Below are positions 1 to 6,631 of a stretch of 33,129 nt of DNA, in pieces; position 1 is the first letter of the stretch, and each line of letters opens with the position of its first letter. Under the pieces are notes generated by a model. It did not search any database and was not told the origin of the DNA. It was given only the letters and a program-made list of their open reading frames with translations. This DNA is from Xanthomonas arboricola. GTDB lineage: Bacteria; Pseudomonadota; Gammaproteobacteria; Xanthomonadales; Xanthomonadaceae. Both the position numbers and the translations under genes were made by a program. The stretch spans positions 253,086 through 286,214 of the forward strand of contig NZ_QREM01000007.1 of assembly GCF_003353015.1 (NCBI RefSeq). The letters are read 5' to 3'.

Positions 1-97
1 TCGGTGAACTTGCTCTTGCGCATCGCTGGTCTCCTTGGTGGCTAGTGTGCCCGGAGACCTCTAACTATGGATGGACCAATTTTACGGGGAGCTGACA
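1..97 (-). mobile_element. Left end of an IS3-family insertion sequence with the start of its orfA
   Basis: Read on the minus strand, an ATG at 23-21 begins MRKSKFT and runs off the window edge. This is the usual opening of IS3-family OrfA (helix-turn-helix transposase subunit). An AAGGAGA ribosome binding site sits at about 30-36. Upstream of it the minus-strand sequence ends at a TGTCAGCTCCCCG-type terminus (97 to 85), which fits the 5'-TG start and C-rich pattern of IS3-family terminal inverted repeats. I therefore place the element boundary near 97, inside the RHS reading frame. The family call rests on seven residues and a terminus-like motif; the exact IS name and the boundary are inference. 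Confidence 0.55.
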
Positions 98-1641
98 GCG
101 GCAGCCGCCAACGTCTGCTGAGCGGAGCGACCTACTATCCGTTCGGCCCATCCTCCGGCTGGACCTACGGCAACGGCCGCAAGTTGGCGCGCAGGTACGA
201 TCAGGATTACCGGCCACAGAGCATCCAGGACACCCGCGCTGGCGGGCTGGAAATCGGCTTCGGCTTCGACGCCGTTGGCGACCTCACTGCGCTGACGCCG
301 GCCGGCAACCCAACACCAGAACTTCGTCTGGACTACGACGCGCTGGGCCGGCTGACAGCGTTGAAAGACGGCGCCGCCAATACCGTGATCGACGGCTACA
401 GCTACGATGCCACCGGCAATCGCCTAAGCGCCAAAGTTGGCGGTGCTACCCAAGCCTACACCTACCCGACCACCAACCACCGCCTGAGCGCAGTCGCAGG
501 CGTGGCGCGCACCTACGACAAGATGGGCAATACCCTCACCATCGGCGGCAAGGCACGCGAGTACCTGTACGACACCACCGCGCGCATGACCCAGGTCAAG
601 CGCGCAGGTGTCGCGGTCATGAACTACCGCTATAACGGCCGGGGTGAGCAAGTCCGTCGCTACCTGGGCACCACCAACACCTATACGCTCTACGACGAGG
701 CGGGCCATTGGCTCGGCGACTACGACACTAACGGTGCACCCAAGCAACAAGCGATCTGGCTGGATGACCTGCCGGTGGGCCTGTTGGCCAACGGTGGTCA
801 ACTGCACTATATCGAACCCGACCACCTAGGCAGCCCGCGTGTAGTCGTGGATGCCGCCCGCGACATTGCCGTGTGGAACTGGAGCCTGAAGGGCGAAGCC
901 TTCGGCAACACCGCGCCCAACCAGGATCCGGATGGCGATGGCGCCGCGATGGTGTTCGACATGCGCTTCCCAGGCCAGCGGTTTGATACAGCGAGCGGGT
1001 TCAATCAGAACTACTTTCGCGATTACGATGCGGCCACTGGTCGGTACGGGCAGAGTGATCCGATTGGATTAAGAGGGGGGCTGAATAGCTACTCATATGC
1101 TAACAATCGCCCGTTTTTCTCCTCTGATCCATTTGGCCTTCGTGCGCCATTTGCTCAAGAATCTGCTTTTATTGGCACTCTGTTCGGTAGCAGCTTCGAT
1201 ACTGCATCACTAGATATCCAGCAAGCATCGGGAAGCCGCGGCTCGTCTCTGCGTGGCAGCAATGTTAAGCTGCCACGAAGCCTTTTTATTGATGGCGATA
1301 TAGGTAAAGGCATCGACCTCAATAAAGTTGAAGCGCGCTCAACTCTTGCTCACGAGGTTTTTCATGTGTGGCAACGTCGTAGAGGTGCAAAGGTCACCTC
1401 ACGCCTCATACTTCCTCAGGTTGGATATACACTTGGCTTTGGAAGTCCCTATGATTACGCGAGTCCCTCTAGCGCTGAACAAGCATCTCAATACTTTAAT
1501 GCGCTTTTTGGAGATGGCAAGTACGAAGCACAGGCTCAGTTATGGGAAGATTCGTACCTTGCTAGCGACTCAAGTAGCTTAGCCGGGGAAATTTGGAATG
1601 CTTTGCAAAACGAGGTGCAAAATGGGTGCATGGGGCAATGA
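67..1641 (+). CDS. RHS-repeat protein C-terminal fragment with HExxH metallopeptidase-like toxin tip (5' end lost to an IS)
   Basis: RHS proteins are large secreted shells that deliver a C-terminal toxin. This is only the C-terminal part of one. YD-type repeats run from about residue 20 to 330 (YYPFGP, YGNGR, YDALGRL, YSYDATGNRL, DHLGSPR). The conserved core end follows, with DPIGL at 331-335 and DPFGL at 354-358. The last ~166 residues are the variable tip and are visibly AT-richer than the core. The tip contains H429-E430-V-F-H433, a zinc-metallopeptidase signature, and E487 in an EAQAQ context as a possible third ligand (gluzincin type). The first ~11 codons (MDGPILRGADS) appear to come from the end of an IS3 element, so the ATG at 67 is not the native start and a full RHS protein is not made. 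The overlapping lipoprotein gene behind it is the expected immunity position. The RHS core is certain; the protease activity is inferred from the motif. Confidence 0.85.
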   Translation: MDGPILRGADSGSRQRLLSGATYYPFGPSSGWTYGNGRKLARRYDQDYRPQSIQDTRAGGLEIGFGFDAVGDLTALTPAGNPTPELRLDYDALGRLTALKDGAANTVIDGYSYDATGNRLSAKVGGATQAYTYPTTNHRLSAVAGVARTYDKMGNTLTIGGKAREYLYDTTARMTQVKRAGVAVMNYRYNGRGEQVRRYLGTTNTYTLYDEAGHWLGDYDTNGAPKQQAIWLDDLPVGLLANGGQLHYIEPDHLGSPRVVVDAARDIAVWNWSLKGEAFGNTAPNQDPDGDGAAMVFDMRFPGQRFDTASGFNQNYFRDYDAATGRYGQSDPIGLRGGLNSYSYANNRPFFSSDPFGLRAPFAQESAFIGTLFGSSFDTASLDIQQASGSRGSSLRGSNVKLPRSLFIDGDIGKGIDLNKVEARSTLAHEVFHVWQRRRGAKVTSRLILPQVGYTLGFGSPYDYASPSSAEQASQYFNALFGDGKYEAQAQLWEDSYLASDSSSLAGEIWNALQNEVQNGCMGQ

Positions 1642-1991
1642 TGGCTAATAACTTAAGGCTGGCAATTATTCTTATGATCTCCTTGTCTGCTTGTGCTGCT
1701 CCTGGCCAAGGTATGAAAGCCAAGAAGACGAAGGAGGTCGGTAATGCTATAGTTCGTTCAATCGAAGCTTATCGTATTGAAAGGGCTGCTTATCCCAATT
1801 CGATTGATGAGCTTGACAATTATAAGGAAATCATGACGGATGTTGATTCCGCAAATATAAAGTTATTTTTTGTCTCAAATTCGCCTGATAATTACGAGTT
1901 GATAATCAAGTATTTTGGCCTAGGCAGTAACTTATGCGTCCATCGATCTACAGACGCCCAAAACGTCTGGAATTGCACGGGTAGCTACTGA
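1638..1991 (+). CDS. Small lipoprotein, candidate immunity protein to the RHS tip
   Basis: A 117-residue protein whose ATG at 1638 overlaps the RHS stop codon as ATGA; a second in-frame ATG follows at 1641. An open frame extends further upstream to 1593, but the residues from 1638 form a proper lipoprotein signal: basic NNLR, hydrophobic core and lipobox LSAC with Cys19. The mature part contains a helix followed by EAYRIERAAYPNSIDEL, a pattern like the region after the N-terminal helix of type II secretion/type IV pseudopilins (Y...G.YP.SL.EL). The codons are AT-rich like the preceding toxin tip, so both probably arrived together. The position directly behind a polymorphic toxin suggests an immunity protein anchored in the envelope. 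No named immunity family is recognised; the function is inferred from position. Confidence 0.7.
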   Translation: MMANNLRLAIILMISLSACAAPGQGMKAKKTKEVGNAIVRSIEAYRIERAAYPNSIDELDNYKEIMTDVDSANIKLFFVSNSPDNYELIIKYFGLGSNLCVHRSTDAQNVWNCTGSY

Positions 1992-2138
1992 TCAGAGGTC
2001 ACCACCCAGGTTTGCCATTAGCTGTGCTAATCATCAAAAATCCAAGCTGGGCCTAAGGTTTCCCCATGTGGCTCCCTGCGAGATCACACTGGTGCGCCAC
2101 GATTTGGAAGAAGTGCGCCCATGAGGGATGCTTTAAGA

Positions 2139-2181
2139 ACGGAGTCAGGTTCGCTTGAAAGTTCAATCTGACTCCGTTTTT
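2139..2181 (+). terminator. Hairpin with T-run, probable intrinsic terminator and repeat-family member
   Basis: AACGGAGTCAGGTT (2139-2152) pairs with AATCTGACTCCGTT (2165-2178) with one mismatch, leaving a 12-base loop, and the right arm runs into TTTTT (2177-2181). On the plus strand this has the form of a Rho-independent terminator downstream of the RHS/lipoprotein unit. It shares the GTCAGGTT arm with hairpins at 2385, 2640, 3258 and 5445, so it is also one copy of a dispersed repeat. Confidence 0.6.
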
Positions 2182-2366
2182 CGCTGCCTACATTACATCG
2201 GCGCACGGTTCAAATGGCGGAAAGAACTCGCCATTTGCGCCACACGCTGATCCAATGCGCCTTAACTTTGGTGTTAGAAAAAACTGGGAATTTGATTAAA
2301 ATTTTCTTGGGTTCCACGTCCTACGGCCTGTTCGACTTGAGAGCTCACACTGTTTCAATTTTATGT

Positions 2367-2411
2367 GGAAACGGGGAAACGGGGAAACGGGGTCAGGTTT
2401 ACTTCTCGAGA
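2367..2411. repeat. Three tandem GGAAACGG units joined to a half-copy of the hairpin repeat
   Basis: GGAAACGG occurs three times head to tail at 2367-2374, 2375-2382 and 2383-2390. It runs straight into GGTCAGGTTTACTT, the left arm of the local hairpin family; no matching right arm follows. The triplication looks like slippage at the edge of a partial element. Confidence 0.6.
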
Positions 2412-2639
2412 TAAGGGCTCAAGGGTATCTTCCGCGGGACGCATCGGTACGGCGGCACTCTCACATCCATATCAGCGCTCTGCTCTTCCCAGCAGTCGAT
2501 ATCCCGACAAACCTGCAGCCGAGCCCAACGCGCCGATCGCCGCGCAGAGGAGCACACAGATGGGGTAACCAGCTGTCGTTTCGCATCTCACGCCAGACCA
2601 CCTCGACCGCCTGCTACGCCCGCTCGTTGCTCATGTAAG

Positions 2640-2670
2640 AATGGGGTCAGGCTTATAAACCTGATCCATT
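2640..2670. repeat. Hairpin repeat copy
   Basis: AATGGGGTCAGG (2640-2651) faces CCTGATCCATT (2660-2670), giving an imperfect stem with a short AT-rich loop. It lies immediately before the small membrane-protein ORF at 2692. The GTCAGG arm matches the copy at 2139. Confidence 0.55.
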
Positions 2671-2691
2671 ACTCCACTCGGCCTGCTCGCC

Positions 2692-2892
2692 ATGAAATTC
2701 GTCTACATTTTTTGCATGCTGATTGCCGGTTTCTTGCTCGGCGCCGGTGGATTGATACGCTGGGGCGCGTTTCTTGTCGCGCCCGAGAAGCGGCCGTTTC
2801 GTTCGACTTGGGACCGGAGGGGATTTTTCATGGCGGCCGCCGGCATCACCGGGATGATCGTAAGTACAGCAATCTACGAGGCTTCTTGCTGA
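2692..2892 (+). CDS. Small putative two-helix membrane protein
   Basis: A 66-residue ORF with a hydrophobic segment at about residues 4-20 (starting FVYIFCMLIAGF), a basic/polar middle (PEKRPFRSTWDRR) and a second hydrophobic segment at about 45-60. This is consistent with a helical hairpin in the inner membrane with the charged loop in the cytoplasm. No strong ribosome binding site precedes the ATG, and no family is recognised. It sits among small unknown genes of a cassette-like region, which makes a real but lineage-specific gene plausible. Confidence 0.45.
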   Translation: MKFVYIFCMLIAGFLLGAGGLIRWGAFLVAPEKRPFRSTWDRRGFFMAAAGITGMIVSTAIYEASC

Positions 2893-2942
2893 TCTATGCA
2901 AGGGTATCAGGCTGGCGCAGCCATCAAGGGCTTTGCCCATGA

Positions 2943-3266
2943 AGTTGCAGGGCAAACACCGGAGTTATCTTGCGCGCAAATGATGATCTGGGTGAGTTAC
3001 CTGAGGACTGGGCTCCAGAGCCACTTGGTCCAAGGGCAGATGTCCTGGCTGCAATCGGAAGTTGCGTGCCCGCTAAGGATGCCAGTTTGGCACTAGATTT
3101 CCGAGTCGAGGAACCTGAGGATAGCGAGGAGCCGCGGACCATATCCGTATCAGGCGCCTGGGGTTAAAGAGAGGCTGCAATGTTGCAGAGGCTGTGCAAC
3201 CTGCTTGGTGCGCGGTTCTACGATGCTGAGGCTGGGGATTTCATAGATTTAGTGCAGAAGGGGTGA
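2943..3266 (+). pseudogene. Hypothetical cassette-type protein interrupted by an in-frame TAA
   Basis: The frame is open from 2943 and reads NTGVILRANDDLGELP, then EPLGPRADVLAAIGSCVP and EPRTISVSGAWG before TAA at 3165-3167. The same frame continues beyond the stop as REAAMLQRLCNLLGARFYD and AEAGDFIDLV to TGA at 3264-3266. The downstream part reads as a natural continuation (helix, then ARFYDAEAGDFI), so the TAA is probably a point mutation, for example of a Glu codon. No ATG opens the frame, and a possible start at 2939 lies in another frame, so the N-terminus may also be damaged. The acidic, Pro-rich N-terminal half resembles small hypothetical proteins common in xanthomonads. Function unknown. 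Confidence 0.55.
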
Positions 3267-3300
3267 GATTTACTTAAAAGTCAACCTAGCCCTGTTTCCC
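3258..3300. repeat. Degenerate hairpin repeat copy
   Basis: AAGGGGTGAGATTTACTT (3258-3275) faces AAGTCAACCTAGCCCTGTTT (3278-3297) with several mismatches. It has the same layout as the other copies: a G-rich GTGAG/GTCAG arm, ACTT near the loop, and a T-run after the right arm. It overlaps the end of the broken gene. Confidence 0.45.
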
Positions 3301-3345
3301 ATTCCACATCTTCGCCCTCTGCATCCAGAGGCGTTGTAGAGTGGA

Positions 3346-3404
3346 GCCTATCAATCCACTCAAGCTGTACCCGCTTCACGGGAAGGCTTGATCAAACGTT
3401 AGGC
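3346..3404 (+). other. attC: attC recombination site (integron cassette), copy 1
   Basis: The site runs from GCCTATC (R'', one base from GCCTAAC) to GTTAGGC (R', a perfect GTTRRRY) over 59 bp. Inside, CAAGC at 3361 faces GCTTG at 3386, and CCCG...CGGG forms the central stem. This is the standard imperfect palindrome of integron attC sites. The next ORF starts 18 bp after R', the usual spacing in a cassette. Length, core sites and internal arms agree. Confidence 0.8.
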
Positions 3405-3421
3405 CTAAGCGGGGCACTCCG

Positions 3422-3931
3422 ATGAAACTTGCAGCACTCTTGGCCATTGCTTTAGCGAGCACCTTGCTTGCGGCTCCGCTAGCGCATGGCGGCAAGCTCA
3501 GGGTTAAGACAGATCAAGTCGTAGACCTGACACGATTCCTTGAGGAGAAGCCGCTTGACGAAAGCGCGCCGGCCATTCGCTCGCTCCTCATAGATTGGGA
3601 AAAGAAGAGCAAGGATGTAGTCGATTACGTTTGCCCAGGCGTACTTACACCAATTCTAGCGACCGATGTTCCCAACTCTGCAGAGCTATTGGTACAGTTC
3701 ATTTTTGGAAGCGCCGCGCATCAAATTGGCAACCCAAGCGACAAGGGGAAGGTCGTGCCCGGACAACTCGCTGGGATGCGCGGCATGCTCAAGGCTTATA
3801 GAGCGTTTCTTGTGGCGAATCCGGCGGCCCGGATCCCGAGACTAGACGAGCTAACTCAGATGAATGCTGCAGGAACATTGCCGGAGTACCTTGAGCCAAT
3901 CGTAGTGAAAGAATGCGGCCAAGGTTCTTGA
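3422..3931 (+). CDS. Exported hypothetical protein, integron cassette gene A
   Basis: A 169-residue protein with a clear Sec signal peptide (MKLAALLAIALASTLLAAPL, cleavage near AHG at 21-23). The mature part is helical, with two cysteines (VCPG in the middle, KECG at the end) that could form a disulfide, and it should be periplasmic. Features include a segment AELLVQFIFGSAAHQIG and a helix GMRGMLKAYRAFLVANP. It is bounded by attC sites at 3346 and 3933, so it occupies one complete cassette of about 589 bp. I do not recognise a named family. The start is fixed by the signal peptide and the short distance to the attC. Confidence 0.75.
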   Translation: MKLAALLAIALASTLLAAPLAHGGKLRVKTDQVVDLTRFLEEKPLDESAPAIRSLLIDWEKKSKDVVDYVCPGVLTPILATDVPNSAELLVQFIFGSAAHQIGNPSDKGKVVPGQLAGMRGMLKAYRAFLVANPAARIPRLDELTQMNAAGTLPEYLEPIVVKECGQGS

Positions 3932-3932
3932 A

Positions 3933-3993
3933 GCTTAGTCCAATCATTCAAGCCGAAGCCGATCCACGGCGCAGCTCAACTTAGGCGTTAGGC
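3933..3993 (+). other. attC: attC recombination site, copy 2
   Basis: GCTTAGT (R'', two changes from GCCTAAC) at 3933 and a perfect GTTAGGC (R') at 3987-3993 enclose CATTCAAGCCG, a GCCG...CGGC stem with loop ATCCA, and GCAGCTCAAC. The layout and bases match the classical class of attC (CAATTCATTCAAGCCG type). It begins one base after the stop codon of cassette gene A, and the next ATG is 9 bp downstream of R'. Confidence 0.85.
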
Positions 3994-4001
3994 TCACCAG
4001 C

Positions 4002-4595
4002 ATGTCTCGCATCGCTAGATACAGAACGGGTTATTTGCTTGTACTTGGCGCGCTAAGCGCGCTGACGTATACCGTGGTCCGCGCTGCAGGCGGCTCCAGC
4101 GCTGCATTACTTACGGTCGGCTTCCTGCTCCTCGTGCCTGGCAGACTTCAGGGCTTGCTGCTGCGGCCTCTGTTTCGAGGACAGCGCGCACTTGCTGAAG
4201 GCAAGCCTGAGGAGGCGGCCGTCCAGTTCCATCACCAGCTCACTCAGCTCCAAGCACAGCCATGGCGGCGTCTCGCACTCTGGCTAGGCTGGTCTACTTA
4301 TACTCCAAGCCTCGCTGCCATGGTGACCAACAACCTCGGAGTCGCTTATGCGGCGCGGGGTGAGCTTGAGCAGGCACAAGCTGCCTGGAAACATGCATTG
4401 GCGCTAGATCATCTGTACCCGGTTCCGTATGCCAACTTGGCTGCCGCAGCTGCCGCCCGTGGCGCTTCCGATGAGGGGCACTCGCTATTGTGCCAAGCAC
4501 GGAAGCTGGGCTACGGCGGCGGCCCTTTGGATCAGGCCACGCACCGAATGCAGCAATTACTAGCAGCCGTGGAGTCTCGCGGGCCTGCGTTGTGA
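4002..4595 (+). CDS. Membrane-anchored TPR-like protein, integron cassette gene B
   Basis: A 197-residue protein. Two adjoining hydrophobic segments at about residues 10-28 and 33-52 (YLLVLGALSALTYTVV; SAALLTVGFLLLVPG) anchor it in the inner membrane. The rest is a helical domain with tetratricopeptide-like repeats: RALAEGKPEEAAVQFHHQL at about 60, LGVAYAARGELEQAQAAWK at about 110, and YANLAAAAAARG at about 145. TPR domains bind partner proteins, so an adaptor role is possible, but the partner is unknown. It lies between attC copies 2 and 3 as a single-gene cassette. The ATG is 9 bp after the R' box. Confidence 0.75.
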   Translation: MSRIARYRTGYLLVLGALSALTYTVVRAAGGSSAALLTVGFLLLVPGRLQGLLLRPLFRGQRALAEGKPEEAAVQFHHQLTQLQAQPWRRLALWLGWSTYTPSLAAMVTNNLGVAYAARGELEQAQAAWKHALALDHLYPVPYANLAAAAAARGASDEGHSLLCQARKLGYGGGPLDQATHRMQQLLAAVESRGPAL

Positions 4596-4651
4596 GGCTC
4601 AATAATTCATCCGTGTCGACGCCGCCTTGCGGCGCTGCTCTTCTGTTGTCT
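4596..4651 (+). other. attC: Decayed attC-like site, copy 3
   Basis: Directly after the stop of cassette gene B comes GGCTCAATAATTCATCCG, close to the usual GCCTAACAATTCATTCAAGCCG start. A perfect stem follows, GCCGC CTT GCGGC, then GCTGCTC. The right core box is degenerate (GTTGTCT at 4645-4651 instead of GTTRRRY). Left half and stem are convincing; the site is probably inactive or weak. Confidence 0.6.
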
Positions 4652-4930
4652 CTCCAGCGTGCTTTGCTTGGTGAGACCCATCCACAGCTTAGACAAGCGT
4701 CTATTGAGGCTGATCCCGGGACAAGCGTTGTTCGTTTGCGATTTGAGTACGATGGAGAGCCTTCCAAGGCTGCGCTCGACAGCGGCTCATGCGCTGCAAC
4801 GGAAGTGATTGCTGACTTCCCGGCGCCGTGGAATTTAGATGATCAGCATGTTTCCGTGGCATATCCACACAAGCTTTCGGCGTTGGCCCATATTGCCTAC
4901 CGTCGTTGGGAGCCTGAGCATGCTGCCTAG
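4646..4930 (+). CDS. Small cytoplasmic hypothetical protein, integron cassette gene C
   Basis: The frame is open from 4490, but the part before 4600 lies inside gene B and the part to about 4645 inside the attC-like palindrome. I therefore favour TTG at 4646, giving MSLQRALLGETHPQLRQ and 94 residues; GTG at 4613 is an alternative. No hydrophobic stretch is present. The pattern LQRALLGE, then VVRLRFEYDGEPS, then TEVIADFP and AYRRWEP is familiar from small hypothetical proteins found in cassette arrays and next to toxins in Proteobacteria, but I know no biochemical role for them. The gene sits between attC copies 3 and 4. Confidence 0.65.
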   Translation: MSLQRALLGETHPQLRQASIEADPGTSVVRLRFEYDGEPSKAALDSGSCAATEVIADFPAPWNLDDQHVSVAYPHKLSALAHIAYRRWEPEHAA

Positions 4931-4960
4931 CGGCTAGTCTGTGTCCCGCAATCCGGCGGC

Positions 4961-5025
4961 GTACAGCAATTCATTCAAGTCGGCACCATTTCGGTGCACG
5001 GCGCACTTCGAAACATGGTGTGGTC
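4961..5025 (+). other. attC: Decayed attC-like site, copy 4
   Basis: CAATTCATTCAAGTCGG (4967-4983) matches the conserved left arm of this attC type almost base for base. It is followed by the stem CACC ATTT GGTG and then CACGGCGCACTT. The outer core boxes have diverged (GTACAGC on the left, GTGTGGT on the right). It lies between gene C and the DUF6869-like gene at cassette spacing. Confidence 0.6.
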
Positions 5026-5028
5026 AGA

Positions 5029-5418
5029 ATGCATGCATGGTCCAGCATTGAAGAGTGGGCGCATGCGTACATCCGCGTTCATGAGGCCGAGGCTTCACTG
5101 GATGATTCGCACCCGGACTATCTGGCTGCCTATGAGTTCATGGTGGAGCTGGTCGGTGAAGATGCAGAGCAATGTTGGGCCGGCATTCTTGAGGTAGTTC
5201 GGCGCCGGCCAACAGAGCGTGTGCTTGGTATGGTCGCCGCCGGGCTGGTCGAAGACTTGCTCGATGGCTCCGGTGCGGTATTCATTGAGCGCATCGAGGC
5301 GCAGGCAGGCACCGATCCCGTCTTTCGCAAGATGCTCCATGGCGCCTGGGAAAGCGGCACGCCAGAGGTCTGGTCGCGGTTCGTGGCAGCTCGTGGGGAG
5401 TTCGCAGATGCTGGCTGA
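5029..5418 (+). CDS. DUF6869-like protein, integron cassette gene D
   Basis: A 129-residue acidic, helical, cytoplasmic protein starting MHAWSSIEEW. A GTG at 5020 in the same frame is possible but falls inside the attC-like right box. Motifs typical of DUF6869 are present: AWAGILEVV-type helix (CWAGILEVVRRRP), AAGLVEDLLDGSG, FIERIEAQA and DPVFRKMLHGAW. The domain has no known function; members occur as single small genes in variable regions. It is the last gene of the cassette cluster; no attC-like site is seen after it, only a hairpin repeat at 5445. Confidence 0.7.
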   Translation: MHAWSSIEEWAHAYIRVHEAEASLDDSHPDYLAAYEFMVELVGEDAEQCWAGILEVVRRRPTERVLGMVAAGLVEDLLDGSGAVFIERIEAQAGTDPVFRKMLHGAWESGTPEVWSRFVAARGEFADAG

Positions 5419-5444
5419 CACTTCATCGATACCGGGCGACCAAG

Positions 5445-5486
5445 AACGGTGTCAGCTTCACTTATAAGGCCAAGCTGACCTTGTTT
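5445..5486. repeat. Hairpin repeat copy closing the accessory region
   Basis: AACGGTGTCAGCTT (5445-5458) faces AAGCTGACCTTGTTT (5472-5486), a mostly paired stem around ACTT and a short loop, ending in a T-run. It has the same organisation as the copy at 2139. From 5487 to 5663 I see no gene. Confidence 0.55.
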
Positions 5487-5663
5487 CGCAGTGGCGCTGA
5501 GTCCGTGTTGACCTGTACCCCCAGGTGGTTGCTTCCTGACAATACGTTCAAGCCAAACCTGCCGCCGCGGATGTCCTCGCGCAGCTGCTGACGTTGCGGG
5601 CAAGTGGGATTGCCGAGTGTCACCGCACAGACAGGGCTGCCTGTTACTGGCCTTGGCCTGATC

Positions 5664-6395
5664 TCAAGCTAAGCTGAAGACGCTCGCTTTTCCGGTCCCC
5701 GTGTCGTACGCCACCAATGCCTCCTGGAAGGCATCAGCGCTGCCAACGAGGTCACCGTCACTGCTCCAGATGGCAGACCGACCCGCTCCTATGAAAGTAT
5801 CGGCGGGGCCTACACAGTTCGCCATCAAGACAGTCATGGAATGCGTTTTTGCAATCGTCGGATAGTGACTGTAGGCCGATGCCACCCCCCTCTCCGACTT
5901 GGCCACGCTTGCCAGATACACGCCCACACCTGAGTCCGCAGCCTGTTCTGCATGGCTTGCCTGCAGTGACTCGTAGCAAATGGCAGGCGCCAACGCCTGA
6001 TCTGCGTGTCTGAGAACAAGCTGCTCGCTACCGGCGGTGAAGAACGGGAACTCGTCGGGGTGTAACTGCTGTTTGGAGTAGCTTGTGCGCTCCAGCCCCG
6101 GTTGGAAGCAGAGCATGCTGATTTCGGTGCCCTTTGCCCCCTTCGTGGGCGCGCCAACGGCGATGAGCATGCCGTACCGGTCACTTGCCAGCTGAAATTG
6201 ATCAAAGCGCTGATCAGCCGGCTGCACCGCCAGGGCCTGCGCCAATCCGGGTTCGTAACCGGTGAGGGACAGCTCGGGAAAGACCAGCACATCGGCACCC
6301 TTGCTCGCAGCCAGGCGAATGACATCGAGGTGCTTGCTGATATTCCCTTCGATTTCGCCAGGCGTCGAAAGGATTTGCGCGGCTGTCAGCTTCAT
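5664..6395 (-). CDS. Carbon-nitrogen hydrolase (nitrilase superfamily amidase)
   Basis: Hydrolyses C-N bonds of amides or carbamoyl compounds in the cytoplasm; the substrate cannot be told. The start is ATG at 6395 (MKLTAAQI, the usual family opening, preceded by GAGACAGG); a GTG six codons upstream is less likely. The 243-residue length is normal for a single-domain member. The catalytic triad is visible: Glu41 in VFPELSLTGYEP, Lys108 in YSKQQLHPDE and Cys140 in PAICYESLQ. The late motif NCVGP is also present. It stands alone on the minus strand between the cassette region and the Tli4-like gene, with no operon partner. Confidence 0.9.
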   Translation of the reverse strand: MKLTAAQILSTPGEIEGNISKHLDVIRLAASKGADVLVFPELSLTGYEPGLAQALAVQPADQRFDQFQLASDRYGMLIAVGAPTKGAKGTEISMLCFQPGLERTSYSKQQLHPDEFPFFTAGSEQLVLRHADQALAPAICYESLQASHAEQAADSGVGVYLASVAKSERGVASAYSHYPTIAKTHSMTVLMANCVGPADTFIGAGRSAIWSSDGDLVGSADAFQEALVAYDTGTGKASVFSLA

Positions 6396-6631
6396 TGCCT
6401 GTCTCGTGTCCACGTATTGGGGTTGAGCGTAGCGGATTCCAACAGACTGGTAACCAGCATGCTCTCGAATTACGCATATGCTGCTCGCACGCTCGTGCCC
6501 TCAAAAGCGGAGCGTCTTGGCCCGTCCTTGTCTTCATCAACGGCATAGAGCAGATGTATAGCGTGGGTTTTTACCAATCTTCTCCGACTTGCTTCTTTGG
6601 AAAAAATGGCACAACGCGCTGAGGGATGTAC

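Larger units (their letters stand above)
1992..2691. other. 700-bp stretch without a convincing gene
   Basis: Between the lipoprotein gene and the next small ORF I see three members of a hairpin repeat family (listed separately) and no reading frame that looks like a protein. Short open frames at 2214-2414, 2363-2638 and 2365-2568 have no recognisable motifs, poor start sites and run across the repeats. The segment looks like decayed accessory DNA. Confidence 0.5.

Noticed and set aside
2414-2639. Minus-strand hydrophobic stretch (AGYPICVLLCAAIGALG) suggesting a membrane protein relic
   Set aside because: Only about 33 codons without a start; neighbouring frames do not extend it convincingly.
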